Of a DNA stretch of 64,000 nt, positions 22,994-33,819 are shown in pieces. The DNA lies in NCBI RefSeq assembly GCF_030052815.1, contig NC_079507.1:54137571-54201570 (forward strand). Direction: 5' to 3'. How positions within the stretch are numbered: position 1 is the stretch's first letter; every line of letters starts with the position of its first letter. Below the pieces are notes generated by a model, which worked only from the letters and a program-made list of their open reading frames with translations, was not told the origin of the DNA and searched no databases. A program made the translations under genes and the position numbers. This DNA comes from Hevea brasiliensis (Eukaryota; Streptophyta; Magnoliopsida; Malpighiales; Euphorbiaceae).

Positions 22994-25812
22994 TGTAGAC
23001 CCTTAATTTGTGATGAGTATGTGCATTGAGGCCGTGGGAAACCCGATGATGAAAAATTATATGACTGTAAGATATAATTGAAGGCATGGAGCTGAATTAT
23101 TAATTCCGTGGCATGATCTTGAAAAAATAAAAATAATAATAAAGTTTTGGGGAAATTAATTTAATTAAATTTAAATAAAATTTTATTTTGTTTAAATTTA
23201 ATATGGGTAGTTCTTAAATGGATCTAATTAAGTTTAATTGGGCTCTATGGGCCTAAGAAAGCCTAGTTAGAAATTTTAAATGGGACCCATTTAATTATTT
23301 TCTAAAAATTAAAATAATAAAATATCTCTCTCCTCCTTGGCCCCACTCTCTTCCTCACTCCCTATTGGTGCCTTCCATTTTTTTTTATCTTCCTATTGGT
23401 TGAAACACCTCACCCATATCCCGGTCTTATTCGAACTCTGCAATTATAGTTGTTTAAGTCATCTAAACTTTATCATCCTAAGACTCCAAACCCTATCACA
23501 CCTCTCTCCCAAAACCCTATAAATACCCTACTAGAGAAGAGAAGAGAGGATGATGGGAGGAAAGAGGAAGAGAAAATTCAGAGCTATAAGAAATTTAGAG
23601 ATATTCAAGACTCTTTGAGTTCTTCCTTATTTTTTCTTTTCTTCAAGAAGATTTTCATACAAGATTTCTAGAAGGTCAGTTTTTATTGTTTTCTTTTCAA
23701 GATCTATGCCACACAATATTTTAATTCTATGCTCTTTGTCTTCAATTTATTTTATATGTTCATATTGATCATGTAATCATGTTTAATTTGAGGGGATACA
23801 CAACTCTGCACATGTTTAGTTTCTGTCTCTCGTATTTTTATTATTTTTCTTTATTTTCTGAATCTGTAAAAAATTTGTAAAAATTATATTCATATTCTAC
23901 ACAAAATTCCATTAATTTTAGGCTTAAGAATCACTAAAAAAGCTTTAATATTTTGTAAGTTATGGCTGTTTGAAGTTAGGGTTCTTGTAAAATCTGATTT
24001 GCAGGATATCCGATTTGTGGAGCCCATATCTCCCTTGTTCCTTAATATTTTTGTACAAATCTAGTGTCTAAAATTAACTTTAGAATCTTATGAATCTTTT
24101 TCAATTGGCTTTGCATTCATATCTGTTGTGGTTAATGAGTTATGAATTTTACAAAAAAGTAGTACGATTCTGTCACTTAGAAAAGTTACGATTTATGTAG
24201 ACCATTCAGCTAGGGTTTTATTTGATTTATAAATTTTATGATCTTGTATGATATGTAGGCTATCTTCTGTAATTTTTTTATGATTTTTAGACATGTGCAA
24301 CTATTTTTAAAAAATCGGATTTCTTGCTACCGTTAATCTGCCAGAATTTAGAAATTGTATATTTATGCATGTTATTGTATTTTCTTAGGTTTTAATTGAT
24401 ATTTGATCTATTTTTCTGTGTTCTTTTAATTCAAGAAGTGTTATGAAGTGTTTGGATCATGTTAGAAGACTTAGACTATTAGATAGTTGTAACTAATTAG
24501 GAGTCTTAACCCTTTAGGAGACCAGAGTTAGAATCCAATGTAAATTGTTATTAATATTTTCTTTATTTCTTTTATTTTCTTTAGTTTCTTTATTTTTTTA
24601 TTACAAACAAAATTGGTAAGTAGCCCTAAGGTAAGTATCAAAGACGGCATTTGCGTGGAGCTTATATGGAGCTAAACGGGAGTAAGCCAGGGATATCATT
24701 GCCATACTAGAAGAGAAGACCCTTTTTTAAGGGTAGCTTGCCCCAATGGCAACTGCATTTACCAACAGGTAAGTAGCTCTAAACTTCTCGAATAACCATT
24801 GGCATGAAATTGTAGTAATAATAGAACTTTTATTTGGTAAATTAAAATTAACTTTATTTTTAATTTAACTGACTTTTGCATGTAATTAATTTAAATAAAT
24901 ATTTTGTAAATTAAAATTAATCTTGTTTGTAAATTAAACTAACATTGGCATGTAAATAAATTTAATTTAATACTTGGTAATTGTAAAATAAATTTGCATG
25001 TTAGAAATCTTTATTAGGTTGTGATTGTTTGGGCCTTATGTGATATTAGAATAAATTACACATGTACATAATTAACTTAGTTTAATTATCCTTAGGGTAA
25101 CTTGGTGAAAATTAATTAATTATGTTAAATGGAAACGTAGGGTTATTTGAAATTGAATTTGTTTGTAAATTAAATTCTCAATAATAAATTAATTTTAGTC
25201 ATCTGGTAAATATCATTTAAATAATTAGCAACCCCATAGATAGGAATTACTTGTGCATGAAAATTGTGTGTAAACAACAATCCTTTTGTGAATTACTTGC
25301 GTGTGTAGGATTAGAATTGCATTTTTAGGATAAAGTTTAATAAAGGAATAATAAACAAGACTTCTAGAAACATTAGTAGAGGACTGGCACTCGAATTAAC
25401 GAGGTTAGACCAGGCGTAAGGGGTGCCTAACACCTTCCCCTTACGTACCCACTATCCCGAACCTAGACATTGGGCTATGGTAATGACGGTTGTGGAAACT
25501 CTGCAAGGAGTAAGTTGCTATCCATGACCCTCGAAAGAAACATGAATATGTCGGTTATTACCGGGTGGCGACTCTGTCTATCTATGCCTTTGTGGCATAA
25601 ATCCTTAATCGTGGTAGTGTTATGGGAAGACGGTACTTACAAGTGTTTTGATTCTATTAGGATTGTATGAAGTGATTGTCTAGTAAATTTTGTCTAAGGA
25701 GGTGGTACTTAAGTGAGACCATTGTGACTCCACCATCTTTCCTGGGCATTACCTGGTGCATTTTATATAATTCTAATGGATGAGATTTCGTCTCACGCCC
25801 CCACCCCCTACA
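22994..25812 (+). repeat. 5' LTR of element B
   Basis: This 2,819-bp LTR starts TGTAGACCCTTAATTTG and ends CCCCTACA. A TATAAATA box lies at 23518-23525. A patch at about 25540-25690 lacks single bases present in the 3' LTR (for example GTCGG against GTCCCGG), which suggests decay or sequence error. Confidence 0.92.
23518..23525 (+). promoter_or_regulatory. TATA box of element B 5' LTR
   Basis: CCCTATAAATACCC is a textbook plant TATA box. The same sequence occurs in the 3' LTR at 31518-31525 and with a small change in element D at 58209-58216. It probably drives the genomic RNA. Confidence 0.75.
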
Positions 25813-25815
25813 GTT

Positions 25816-25833
25816 TGGCGACTCCACTGGGGA
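25816..25833 (+). promoter_or_regulatory. Primer binding site of element B, tRNA-Arg type
   Basis: TGGCGACTCCACTGGGGA follows the LTR after three bases. It is complementary, with one mismatch, to the 3' end of a plant tRNA-Arg (UCG) as I remember it, the primer described for Tat-lineage elements. Elements C and D have the same site. Confidence 0.85.
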
Positions 25834-26780
25834 ACTAAATGGATAGTTACTCCATCATGTTTCTATTAGTCTAATATTATTCCTTTGTTAAACTTTTTGC
25901 ATTGCACTACACTATCACACGGATCACCCTTACCCTTTTAGCCTCGTTAGTACTAGCCAAGGAGACCATGGTTCTACTCGAGCTATGACAAATTGGTGAA
26001 TGCTAGCACCCCATGCCCGTACCTTTGAGTATATAAAAGAGCCACACTCGTGGTTGTGCTTAATGGACAAGCTCTCGCGTGGGTGACCCTTTTCCTACCC
26101 GATGAAGCCCATGAGCCATAGATTTTAACCCTAGGTACCCTGTAGATTTTTGTTGTGCTAGATTTATAACTTTACTGTTCAAACCATAAGTTCTAGTGGT
26201 AGTTGAGATGAACCTAGGCCTATGCATAGGCCCAATGTGTGTATAGGCCCAAGTCCATTTCAAAACCCATGTTAAGCAAGAGGATGCTTACTTATGGTTA
26301 AACTTTAAGGATATAAATCCTGTGTTTGTGAGGGAAGGATCGTCCTGGACCATCCCCTGTTGGTGTGTCCAGTGTACCGTAGCCTAGGATAGAATTTTTT
26401 CTTACGCTACACGTGAGAGTTGAAGGTATAAGGAGGCGAAGATTCAGTTCTTGAGATTTTTTTTTTGTCTTTGGTTTTAATTTTGTCTTTGGTCCAATTT
26501 TAGTTCAGTTTATATGGTCTGGTTTTGGTTCTATTGGTATGGTTCAGTTTTGGTTTTGTAAAAGTAAAGGCAAAAAAAAAGAAAAAGAAAAAAAAAAGAA
26601 AAAAAAATGATTCATTCATGCACTACGTTCATGTACATAGTATGCTTAGGTTAACCCTTAAATCCTATTTTTTTTTTAGCAAACATAGCCTCAAAACACA
26701 CCAAAGAGACTTCCAATTAGGTCACTTGGGTTAGGGAATGGAAGAAACTAGTAAGGATTTCTCCTGCACTACTTAAGATG
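25834..26780 (+). other. Leader of element B
   Basis: This non-coding leader between primer site and gag remnant closely parallels 59804-60738 of element D. It includes a TATATAAAAG sequence at 26030-26039, homopyrimidine/GGTT-rich DNA and an A-rich run (26571-26607). No gene is supported. Confidence 0.6.
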
Positions 26781-27516
26781 GAAAAAACTATGGCCGTGCT
26801 TGATGAAATATTGAACGCCAAGATGTTTGAGCTAGAAGAGACAATTGTGGTCAACTTTAGAAAGAGGCCCTGAGGTAGGCCAATTAAGTGGCATTAAAGT
26901 TATTGAGGTTCAAATTGTGTCTCACACCCCAAGGAGATTTTTTCCAAATCAGCTAACCCTTATCCTAAGTTTTGGAGTGTCTCAAAGTTCAAGACCTCCT
27001 ACAGCTCTTAGCACCCAGACCACTACCAAATCCACTCCCACCTAGCTATGATATCAACCAATGTTGCCGGTTCTACCAAGTCCACAATCATGACACCGAC
27101 TGATGCTTTCAACTTAAGCATGGTATCTAAGACCTAATTAATGCCAAAAGGATAATTGACTCAGAAAATCAACCCAAAAGCCCCATGCCTAGCCAAAATT
27201 TCCACCTACACCAGGTCTCTACATGATCTCCATCACCCCAAATAACCCTAACAGAATTATTGACTTTATCCAACCCATCCAAAAGCCCAATAAACTTATC
27301 CAACCCATCCAAAAGCCCAGTGAACCTATCCAACCCATCCAAAAGCCCAATGAACCTCAGTCTATAATGGTTGTTGACATTTGTGATAATTCTAGCTATG
27401 ATGAGGGTCCTTTAGACGTTTTGATCAATTTTGATGAGGAGGTAGTTGCATTACAACTAGATGGTTCAGTTCCACTAGTGTTTGATTTTCAAGTTGTTGG
27501 GATCTATAAAAACTAG
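26781..27516 (+). pseudogene. gag: Gag remnant of element B
   Basis: Two separated parts match the gag of element D. About 26781-26875 matches the gag N-terminus. About 26890-27230 matches the C-terminal part, including a damaged zinc knuckle (CCRFYQVHNHDTD, then a stop, then CFQLKH). Against D, the gag core (D about 60860-61650) is deleted. A frame at 27223-27516 follows, with three short direct repeats of IQPIQKPN, matching D around 62000-62150. Stops and shifts make it non-coding as a protein. Confidence 0.75.
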
Positions 27517-27519
27517 ATG

Positions 27520-28160
27520 GATCTAAAGGTGGCTACTATGAAGAAAGGGATGAAGTTTTTTCTTAGCACAGGCCTAGAAGAAAGTATAGATGGTCTGGTG
27601 ACTTTTCTTGAAATGAAGGGGTAGATCACAAGGTATGGTTTGGGCTATGAGCCAACTAAAGAGGAAAAAGAGTCAAAACCTCCTAAGTTCTTGAAAGAGA
27701 GGGGCAGTTATCTAGACATATGATTAGGGGTTACTACATGTGAAAGTGCTAAAGCAAAAAATCAAGACCATTGATCTAAGGATAGCATGGAAAGCTAAGC
27801 ACCTAAAGTTACACTCCTAAGTTTGAGTTTGTCTTTTGTAATGCTCATAGTAGTGATACAGATGTTTCCATTTTTGATGTACTTGATGCTGATTTTAAGG
27901 CGAAGATCAACAACATGACCAGTCCTTCTGCTTACTTGTTTGATGTTTATTCTAATGGGCATATGCATGGCATTCATAATCATTTAGAATCAGTTTCTAT
28001 TAATGCATCAAAATCGATCTCTATTAATTTGGGTACACCAAATAATCCTAAAGACATTAAGTTAGCTGAAGATTTAATCCAAGAAGAAAGAGATAAATTT
28101 ATAGCCTTGTTAATAAAGTACCAAGAAGCACATGCCTCGAGCTTAAAATTAGATGGCTGA
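27520..28160 (+). pseudogene. G-patch and pre-RT remnant of element B
   Basis: About 27535-27700 corresponds to the G-patch-like segment of D (MKFF-x-GL, then ITRYGLGYEPTKEE), with stops. About 27800-28160 corresponds to the segment just before RT, including FDVYSNGHMHGIHNHLES and INLGTPNNPKDIKL. The homology to D breaks off where RT should begin. The protease that precedes the G-patch in D is missing. Confidence 0.72.
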
Positions 28161-28626
28161 TTCCCAAGCCAAGCTAATGTCCCCATAGGAAAAGAATGAT
28201 CAAAAGTTGACTTGGCTAGTTATCCTAATGAGGAGTAAAATTTCATGCTATGAAGAATTAATAGTGGCACCTGTTGACCTAGAGGGAGAAGGAAAATGAT
28301 ATGAAGACATAAGGAGGTCTCTGGAAGTGAGAGAATACTCGCAATAAGCCTACAAAAGAGATAGAGCAATAATTCATAAATTAGCTGCTCAACTTACTTT
28401 AGCTGGGGGGCAATTCTACAAACTCTTATGTGTGATAGAAAAACAGGCTGTGCAAATAATGAAAGAAATACTTGCAGGAAATGTGTGGTCCCCATATGAA
28501 TGGAAATGTTCTAGTTGGGAAAAAATGTTTGAAACATATAAGGATTGGCCTGAAAAACTCCCTTATGTTCTTTAAGATTATCGTAGTATTACAAGGACAT
28601 CCACGAGGGCAACCCCATTCTCTTTA
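28161..28626 (+). pseudogene. Scrambled pol residue of element B
   Basis: This stretch joins the pre-RT remnant to the integrase C-terminus. Isolated bits are reminiscent of pol, but no RT, RNase H or integrase catalytic motif can be read. It represents a deletion of most of pol. Confidence 0.45.
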
Positions 28627-29028
28627 GTGTATGGGATTAAAGTAGTGCTATCCATTAAGCAAGAGGTCAAATCCTTAAGAGTGATGCTAGAAGCTAAGAT
28701 CCTAGAAATTGAGTGGGCCTATAAGAGATATGAAGAACTAGCTTTGATTGATGAAAAGAGGATGCGAGCCTTGTATCATATGCAGGCTTATCAAAGGAAG
28801 ATAACTATAGCCTTTAATAAGAAGGTGAAGCCAAGAAAGATCAAAGAGGGAGATATGGTTGTGAAACAAACTCGGCCCATCCCTTTTGATCCAAGAGAAA
28901 AGTTTAAGCCAAACTGGGATGGTCCACACAGTCAAAAAGATCTTGCTACTGTAAGAATATCAGACCTGGATGGGAATGAATTTCAAGAACCAGTCAACTT
29001 AGACAAGCTCAAACGATACTTTGTGTGA
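28627..29028 (+). pseudogene. Integrase C-terminal domain remnant of element B
   Basis: A 133-codon open frame (the tool-called start is GTG; preceding sequence is degenerate) reads as the end of a Tat-lineage integrase: the helix with EEL-LIDEKRMRALYHMQAYQ, then the GDMV..K box, the FKPNWDGP motif and a terminal NLDKLKRYFV. It matches the end of element C integrase (GPYVV, NTDTVKRYYA) in order. The catalytic core is absent, so it has no enzymatic role. The stop lies directly before the hairpin series at 29039. Confidence 0.85.
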
Positions 29029-29038
29029 GATAGGCCCG

Positions 29039-29204
29039 CTAGGCTGAAAACTTACAAAAGACGGTCTAGGCAAAAATAAGGGTCAAAGAAAAAAAAGAAA
29101 AGAAAAGAAAAAAAAAATGCTAGATTGAAAACCTACAAAAGGCAGTCTAGGCAAAAGGAGAGATGAGAGAAGATCTGGATGGAAAACCTGAAAAGGCCAT
29201 TCGG
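29039..29204 (+). ncRNA. Three 31-nt structured hairpins after pol of element B
   Basis: Hairpins at 29039-29069, 29120-29150 and 29175-29204 share one fold: an 8-bp stem, AAAA bulging on the 5' side only, then a 2-3 bp stem with a small loop, then the closing strand, often followed by GCAAAA. Outer stems are CTAGGCTG/CGGTCTAG, CTAGATTG/CAGTCTAG and CTGGATGG/CCATTCGG, so pairing is kept while sequence changes. The inner stem is CTT/AAG in the first and CC(T)/(A)GG in the others. Function unknown. Confidence 0.6.
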
Positions 29205-29526
29205 CAGGTTATAAAGCTTATTTCTAACTTTGGAAGGTTAGAAATTTAGCAAAACTAAATGTAAGAGGGAGTAATGGTGTACCTGAATAAATAAAGAAGT
29301 TTTTATTGTATTAACCAGGAATAGGTTTTATTTAATTATGATTGTGAATGTTTGTGTCTTGAGGGATACATCAAAAGATTAAGTAATTGAACTGCATTGT
29401 TTTGATTTAACCTATTGTCTTGTGAGCATGATAGAATAGGTGCTTGATATGAATATCCTGGTGATTGTCTAATTTCAAAGAAAAAAAAAAGAGAAAAAGA
29501 ACAAGAAAAAGAAAAGAAAGAGCTCG
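29205..29526 (+). other. Non-coding stretch between hairpin groups in element B
   Basis: AT-rich DNA with an A/G-rich run (29478-29520) just before the next hairpins. No gene is seen. Confidence 0.5.
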
Positions 29527-29607
29527 CTAAGTGGAAAACCCGAAAGGGTTGCTTAGGCAAAAGTTAGAGCAAGCCCGCTGAGATGAAAACCGAAAAAGGC
29601 ATTTCAG
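29527..29607 (+). ncRNA. Two more structured hairpins of element B
   Basis: 29527-29556: outer stem CTAAGTGG/TTGCTTAG (GU pairs allowed), AAAA bulge, CCC-GAAA-GGG, a GNRA tetraloop. 29578-29607: outer stem CTGAGATG/CATTTCAG, AAAA bulge, CC-GAAAAA-GG. Both are followed by GCAAAAGTTA. The architecture is the same as at 29039-29204 and at 47932-48007 in element C. Confidence 0.6.
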
Positions 29608-29930
29608 GCAAAAGTTAAGGCACAGAGAATGGAGTTCATGGAAGAGAAATGAGTCAAGGAAGAAACCATAGGGGGAGAGAAGAAAAAGAAAAATCAGAGG
29701 GAAATTGTATTGTGACCTTAAGGAAGTCTTTTTAGTGAATGGTTTTTCTCAAAAATTTTGAGGCTAAAAGAAAGTTTTTGCAAAAGAGATCCCTCAGAGG
29801 ACTATGTTTTTTTATAGAATCTCCAATAAAATTTGCATTCTCATGATAGGAAATAGCATACAGAAAGCACAAAAATCAGAGAGAATTTTGAGACCAAGTT
29901 ATCCCAATTTTTTTCAAATCACGAATTAGA

Positions 29931-30644
29931 TATTTTTTGGTAAGTCCTTAGACGTTGTTTAAGGCGCACAACATAGTTGTGTAAGGCATAGAAGAACATG
30001 CATCAACATGTCATCTGTAGGTGTGTAAGGCGTAGAATAACATGCATCACCACAGTTTCAAGTATCGAACTACGAGGGGGTCTGATTCTTCCTCAGGATA
30101 GCGAGGGGGATACGTAGGTAGTTTAGGACTGCGGTCCTAAATACGAACCCACAACATTTCATGACAGATATTTTTTGGTAAGTCCTTAGACGTTGTTTAG
30201 GGCATATGGCATAGTTGTGTAAGGCGTAGAAGAACACGCATTAACATGTCACCTGTAGGTGTGTAAGGCGTAGAAGAACATGCATCACCACAGTTTCAAG
30301 TGTCGAACTACGAGGGGGTCTGATTCTTCCTCAGGATAGCGAGGGGGATACGTAGGTAGTTTAGGACCGCGGTCCTAAATACGAACCCATGACATTTCAT
30401 GACAGATATTTTTTGGTAAGTCCTTAGACGTTGTTTAGGGCATATGGCATAGTTGTGTAAGGCGTAGAAGAACACGCATCAACATGTCACCTGTAGGTGT
30501 GTAAGGCGTAGAAGAACATGCATCACCACAGTTTCAAGTGTCGAATTACGAGTGTGTCTGATTCTTCCTCAGGATAATGAGGGGGATACGTAGGTAGTTT
30601 AGGACTGCAGTCCTAAATACGAATCCACAACATTTCAAATCACA
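29931..30644 (+). repeat. 3 x 238-bp tandem repeat in element B
   Basis: Units start with TATTTTTTGGTAAGTCC at 29931, 30169 and 30407. Each unit contains two GTGTAAGGCGTAGAA-type subrepeats and a near-perfect 20-bp palindrome around TTTAGGAC/GTCCTAAA (30122-30141, 30360-30379, 30598-30617). It lies between pol and the polypurine tract, the region known to breed satellites in these elements. Confidence 0.92.
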
Positions 30645-30900
30645 CAGTTGCCATTGTCATGAGACCGTAGCTAGTCTCATGACACTGAGTGTATGGACAG
30701 AGCAAGATGCACTCAATTTTCACATGACACAGTTATCACTGTTATGAGACCGTAGCTAGTCTCATGACGCAGAGTGTATCGACAGAGCAAGATACACTCA
30801 TTTTTCACATGACACAGTTATTACTGTTATGAGACCGTAGCTAGTCTCATAACATAGAGTATGTCGACCGAGCAAGATATACTTGATCCTCATAGCCAAT
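30645..30900 (+). repeat. 3 x 85-bp tandem repeat with inner hairpins in element B
   Basis: GAGACCGTAGCTAGTCTC recurs at 30661, 30746 and 30831. In the first two copies it sits in the 9-bp-arm inverted repeat or near to it (ATGAGAC, 8-nt spacer, GTCTCAT). Each unit ends with an AGAGCAAGAT-x-CACT stretch. Confidence 0.9.
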
Positions 30901-30978
30901 GTTTCATAGTTATTAGAAATTTGAGTTTCACTTTGACGAAACTTGAGCAATGCTTTCGCATTGATTTCAACTTTCGCC

Positions 30979-30994
30979 AAAGTGGGGGGCAAAC
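30979..30994 (+). promoter_or_regulatory. Polypurine tract of element B
   Basis: AAAGTGGGGGGCAAAC directly precedes the 3' LTR, the expected place for the plus-strand primer. Confidence 0.85.
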
Positions 30995-33819
30995 TGTAGA
31001 CCCTTAATTTGTGATGAGTATGTGCATTGAGGCCGTGGGAAACCCGATGATGAAAAATTATATGACTGTAAGATATAATTGAAGGCATGGAGCTTAATTA
31101 TTAATTCCGTGGCATGATCTTGAAAAAATAAAAATAATAATAAAGTTTTGGGGAAATTAATTTAATTAAATTAAATAAAATTTTATTTTGTTTAAATTTA
31201 ATATGGGTAGTTCTTAAATGGATCTAATTAAGTTTAATTGGGCTCTATGGGCCTAAGAAAGCCTAGTTAGAAATTTTAAATGGGACCCATTTAATTATTT
31301 TCTAAAAATTAAAATAATAAAATATCTCTCTCCTCCTTGGCCCCACTCTCTTCCTCACTCCCTATTGGTGCCTTCCATTTTTTTTTATCTTCCTATTGGT
31401 TGAAACACCTCACCCATATCCCGGTCTTATTCGAACTCTGCAATTATAGTTGTTTAAGTCATCTAAACTTTATCATCCTAAGACTCCAAACCCTATCACA
31501 CCTCTCTCCCAAAACCCTATAAATACCCTACTAGAGAAGAGAAGAGAGGATGATGGGAGGAAAGAGGAAGAGAAAATTCAGAGCTATAAGAAATTTAGAG
31601 ATATTCAAGACTCTTTGAGTTCTTCCTTATTTTTTCTTTTCTTCAAGAAGATTTTCATACAAGATTTCTAGAAGGTCAGTTTTTATTGTTTTCTTTTCAA
31701 GATCTATGCCACACAATATTTTAATTCTATGCTCTTTGTCTTCAATTTATTTTATATGTTCATATTGATCATGTAATCATGTTTAATTTGAGGGGATACA
31801 CAACTCTGCACATGTTTAGTTTCTGTCTCTCGTATTTTTATTATTTTTCTTTATTTTCTGAATCTGCAAAAAATTTGTAAAAATTATATTCATATTCTAC
31901 ACAAAATTCCATTAATTTTAGGCTTAAGAATCACTAAAAAAGCTTTAATATTTTATAAGTTATGGCTGTTTGAAGTTAGGGTTCTTGTAAAATCTGATTT
32001 GCAGGATATCCGATTTGTGGAGCCCATATCTCCCTTGTTCCTTAATATTTTTGTACAAATCTAGTGTCTAAAATTAACTTTAGAATCTTATGAATCTTTT
32101 TCAATTGGCTTTGCATTCATATCTGTTGTGGTTAATGAGTTATGAATTTTACAAAAAAGTAGTACGATTCTGTCACTTAGAAAAGTTACGATTTATGTAG
32201 ACCATTCAGCTAGGGTTTTATTTGATTTATAAATTTTATGATCTTGTATGATATGTAGGCTATCTTCTGTAATTTTTTTATGATTTTTAGACATGTGCAA
32301 CTATTTTTAAAAAATCGGATTTCTTGCTACCGTTAATCTGCCAGAATTTAAAAATTGTATATTTATGCATGTTCTTGTATTTTCTTAGGTTTTAATTGAT
32401 ATTTGATCTATTTTTCTGTGTTCTTTTAATTCAAGAAGTGTTATGAAGTGTTTGGATCATGTTAGAAGACTTAGACTATTAGATAGTTGTAACTAATTAG
32501 GAGTCTTAACCCTTTAGGAGACCAGAGTTAGAATCCAATGTAAATTGTTATTAATATTTTCTTTATTTCTTTTATTTTCTTTAGTTTCTTTATTTTTTTA
32601 TTACAAACAAAATTGGTAAGTAGCCCTAAGGTAAGTACCAAAGACGGCATTTGCGTGGAGCTTATATGGAGCTAAACGGGAGTAAGCCAGGGATATCATT
32701 GCCATACTAGAAGAGAAGACCCTTTTTTAAGGGTAGCTTGCCCCAATGGCAACTGCATTTACCAATAAGTAAGTAGCTCTAAACTTCTCGAATAACCATT
32801 GGCATGAAATTGTAGTAATAATAGAACTTTTATTTGGTAAATTAAAATTAACTTTATTTTTAATTTAACTGACTTTTGCATGTAATTAATTTAAATAAAT
32901 ATTTTGTAAATTAAAATTAATCTTATTTGTAAATTAAACTAACATTGGCATGTAAATAAATTTAATTTAATACTTGGTAATTGTAAAATAAATTTGCATG
33001 TTAGAAATCTTTATTAGGTTGTGATTGTTTGGGCCTTATGTGATATTAGAATAAATTACACATGTACATAATTAACTTAGTTTAATTATCCTTAGGGTAA
33101 CTTGGTGAAAATTAATTAATTATGTTAAATGGAAACGTAGGGTTATTTGAAATTGAATTTGTTTGTAAATTAAATTCTCAATAATAAATTAATTTTAGTC
33201 ATCTGGTAAATATCATTTAAATAATTAGCAACCCCATAGATAGGAATTACTTGTGCATGAAAATTGTGTGTAAACAACAATCCTTTTGTGAATTACTTGC
33301 GTGTGTAGGATTAGAATTGCATTTTTAGGATAAAGTTTAATAAAGGAATAATAAACAAGACTTCTAGAAACATTAGTAGAGGACTGGCACTCGAATTAAC
33401 GAGGTTAGACCAGGCGTAAGGGGTGCCTAACACCTTCCCCTTACGTACCCACTATCCCGAACCTAGACATTGGGCTATGGTAATGACGGTTGTGGAAACT
33501 CTGCAAGGAGTAAGTTGCTATCCATGACCCTCGAAAGAAACACTGAATATGTCCCGGTTATTACCCGGGTGGCGAATCCTGTCTATCTATGCCTTTGTGG
33601 CATAAATCCTTAGTACCGTGGTAGTGTTATGGGAAGACGGTACTTACCAGTGGTTTGATTCTATTAGGATTGTATGAAGTGCATGTCTAGGAAATGCTGT
33701 CTAAGGAGGTGGTACTTAAGTGAGACCATTGTGACTCCACCATCTTTCCTGGGCATTACCTGGTGCATTTTATATAATTCTAATGGATGAGATTTCGTCT
33801 CACGCCCCCACCCCCTACA
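30995..33819 (+). repeat. 3' LTR of element B
   Basis: This 2,825-bp LTR is almost identical to 22994-25812, with a few substitutions (for example near 31867 and 31956) plus the indel patch near 33540-33690. Its TATA box is at 31518-31525. Confidence 0.93.

Larger units (their letters stand above)
22994..33819 (+). mobile_element. Element B: internally deleted Tat-lineage element with near-identical LTRs
   Basis: It is inserted in the 5' LTR of element C. The flanks are CTAGG (22989-22993) and CCAGG (33820-33824), a 5-bp duplication with one change; the uninterrupted site near 50297 reads CCAGG. LTRs (22994-25812 and 30995-33819) differ at few positions outside one patch, so the insertion is young. 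Only scraps of gag, G-patch, pre-RT and integrase C-terminus remain. Protease and the RT, RNase H and integrase cores are gone. It must therefore have moved with enzymes from a relative such as element D. Confidence 0.92.

Noticed and set aside
23337..23671. Short frames in element B LTR, repeated at 31337-31671 and 57720-58140
   Set aside because: They are identical only through LTR duplication. They overlap the TATA box and the expected transcript start, with no coding features.
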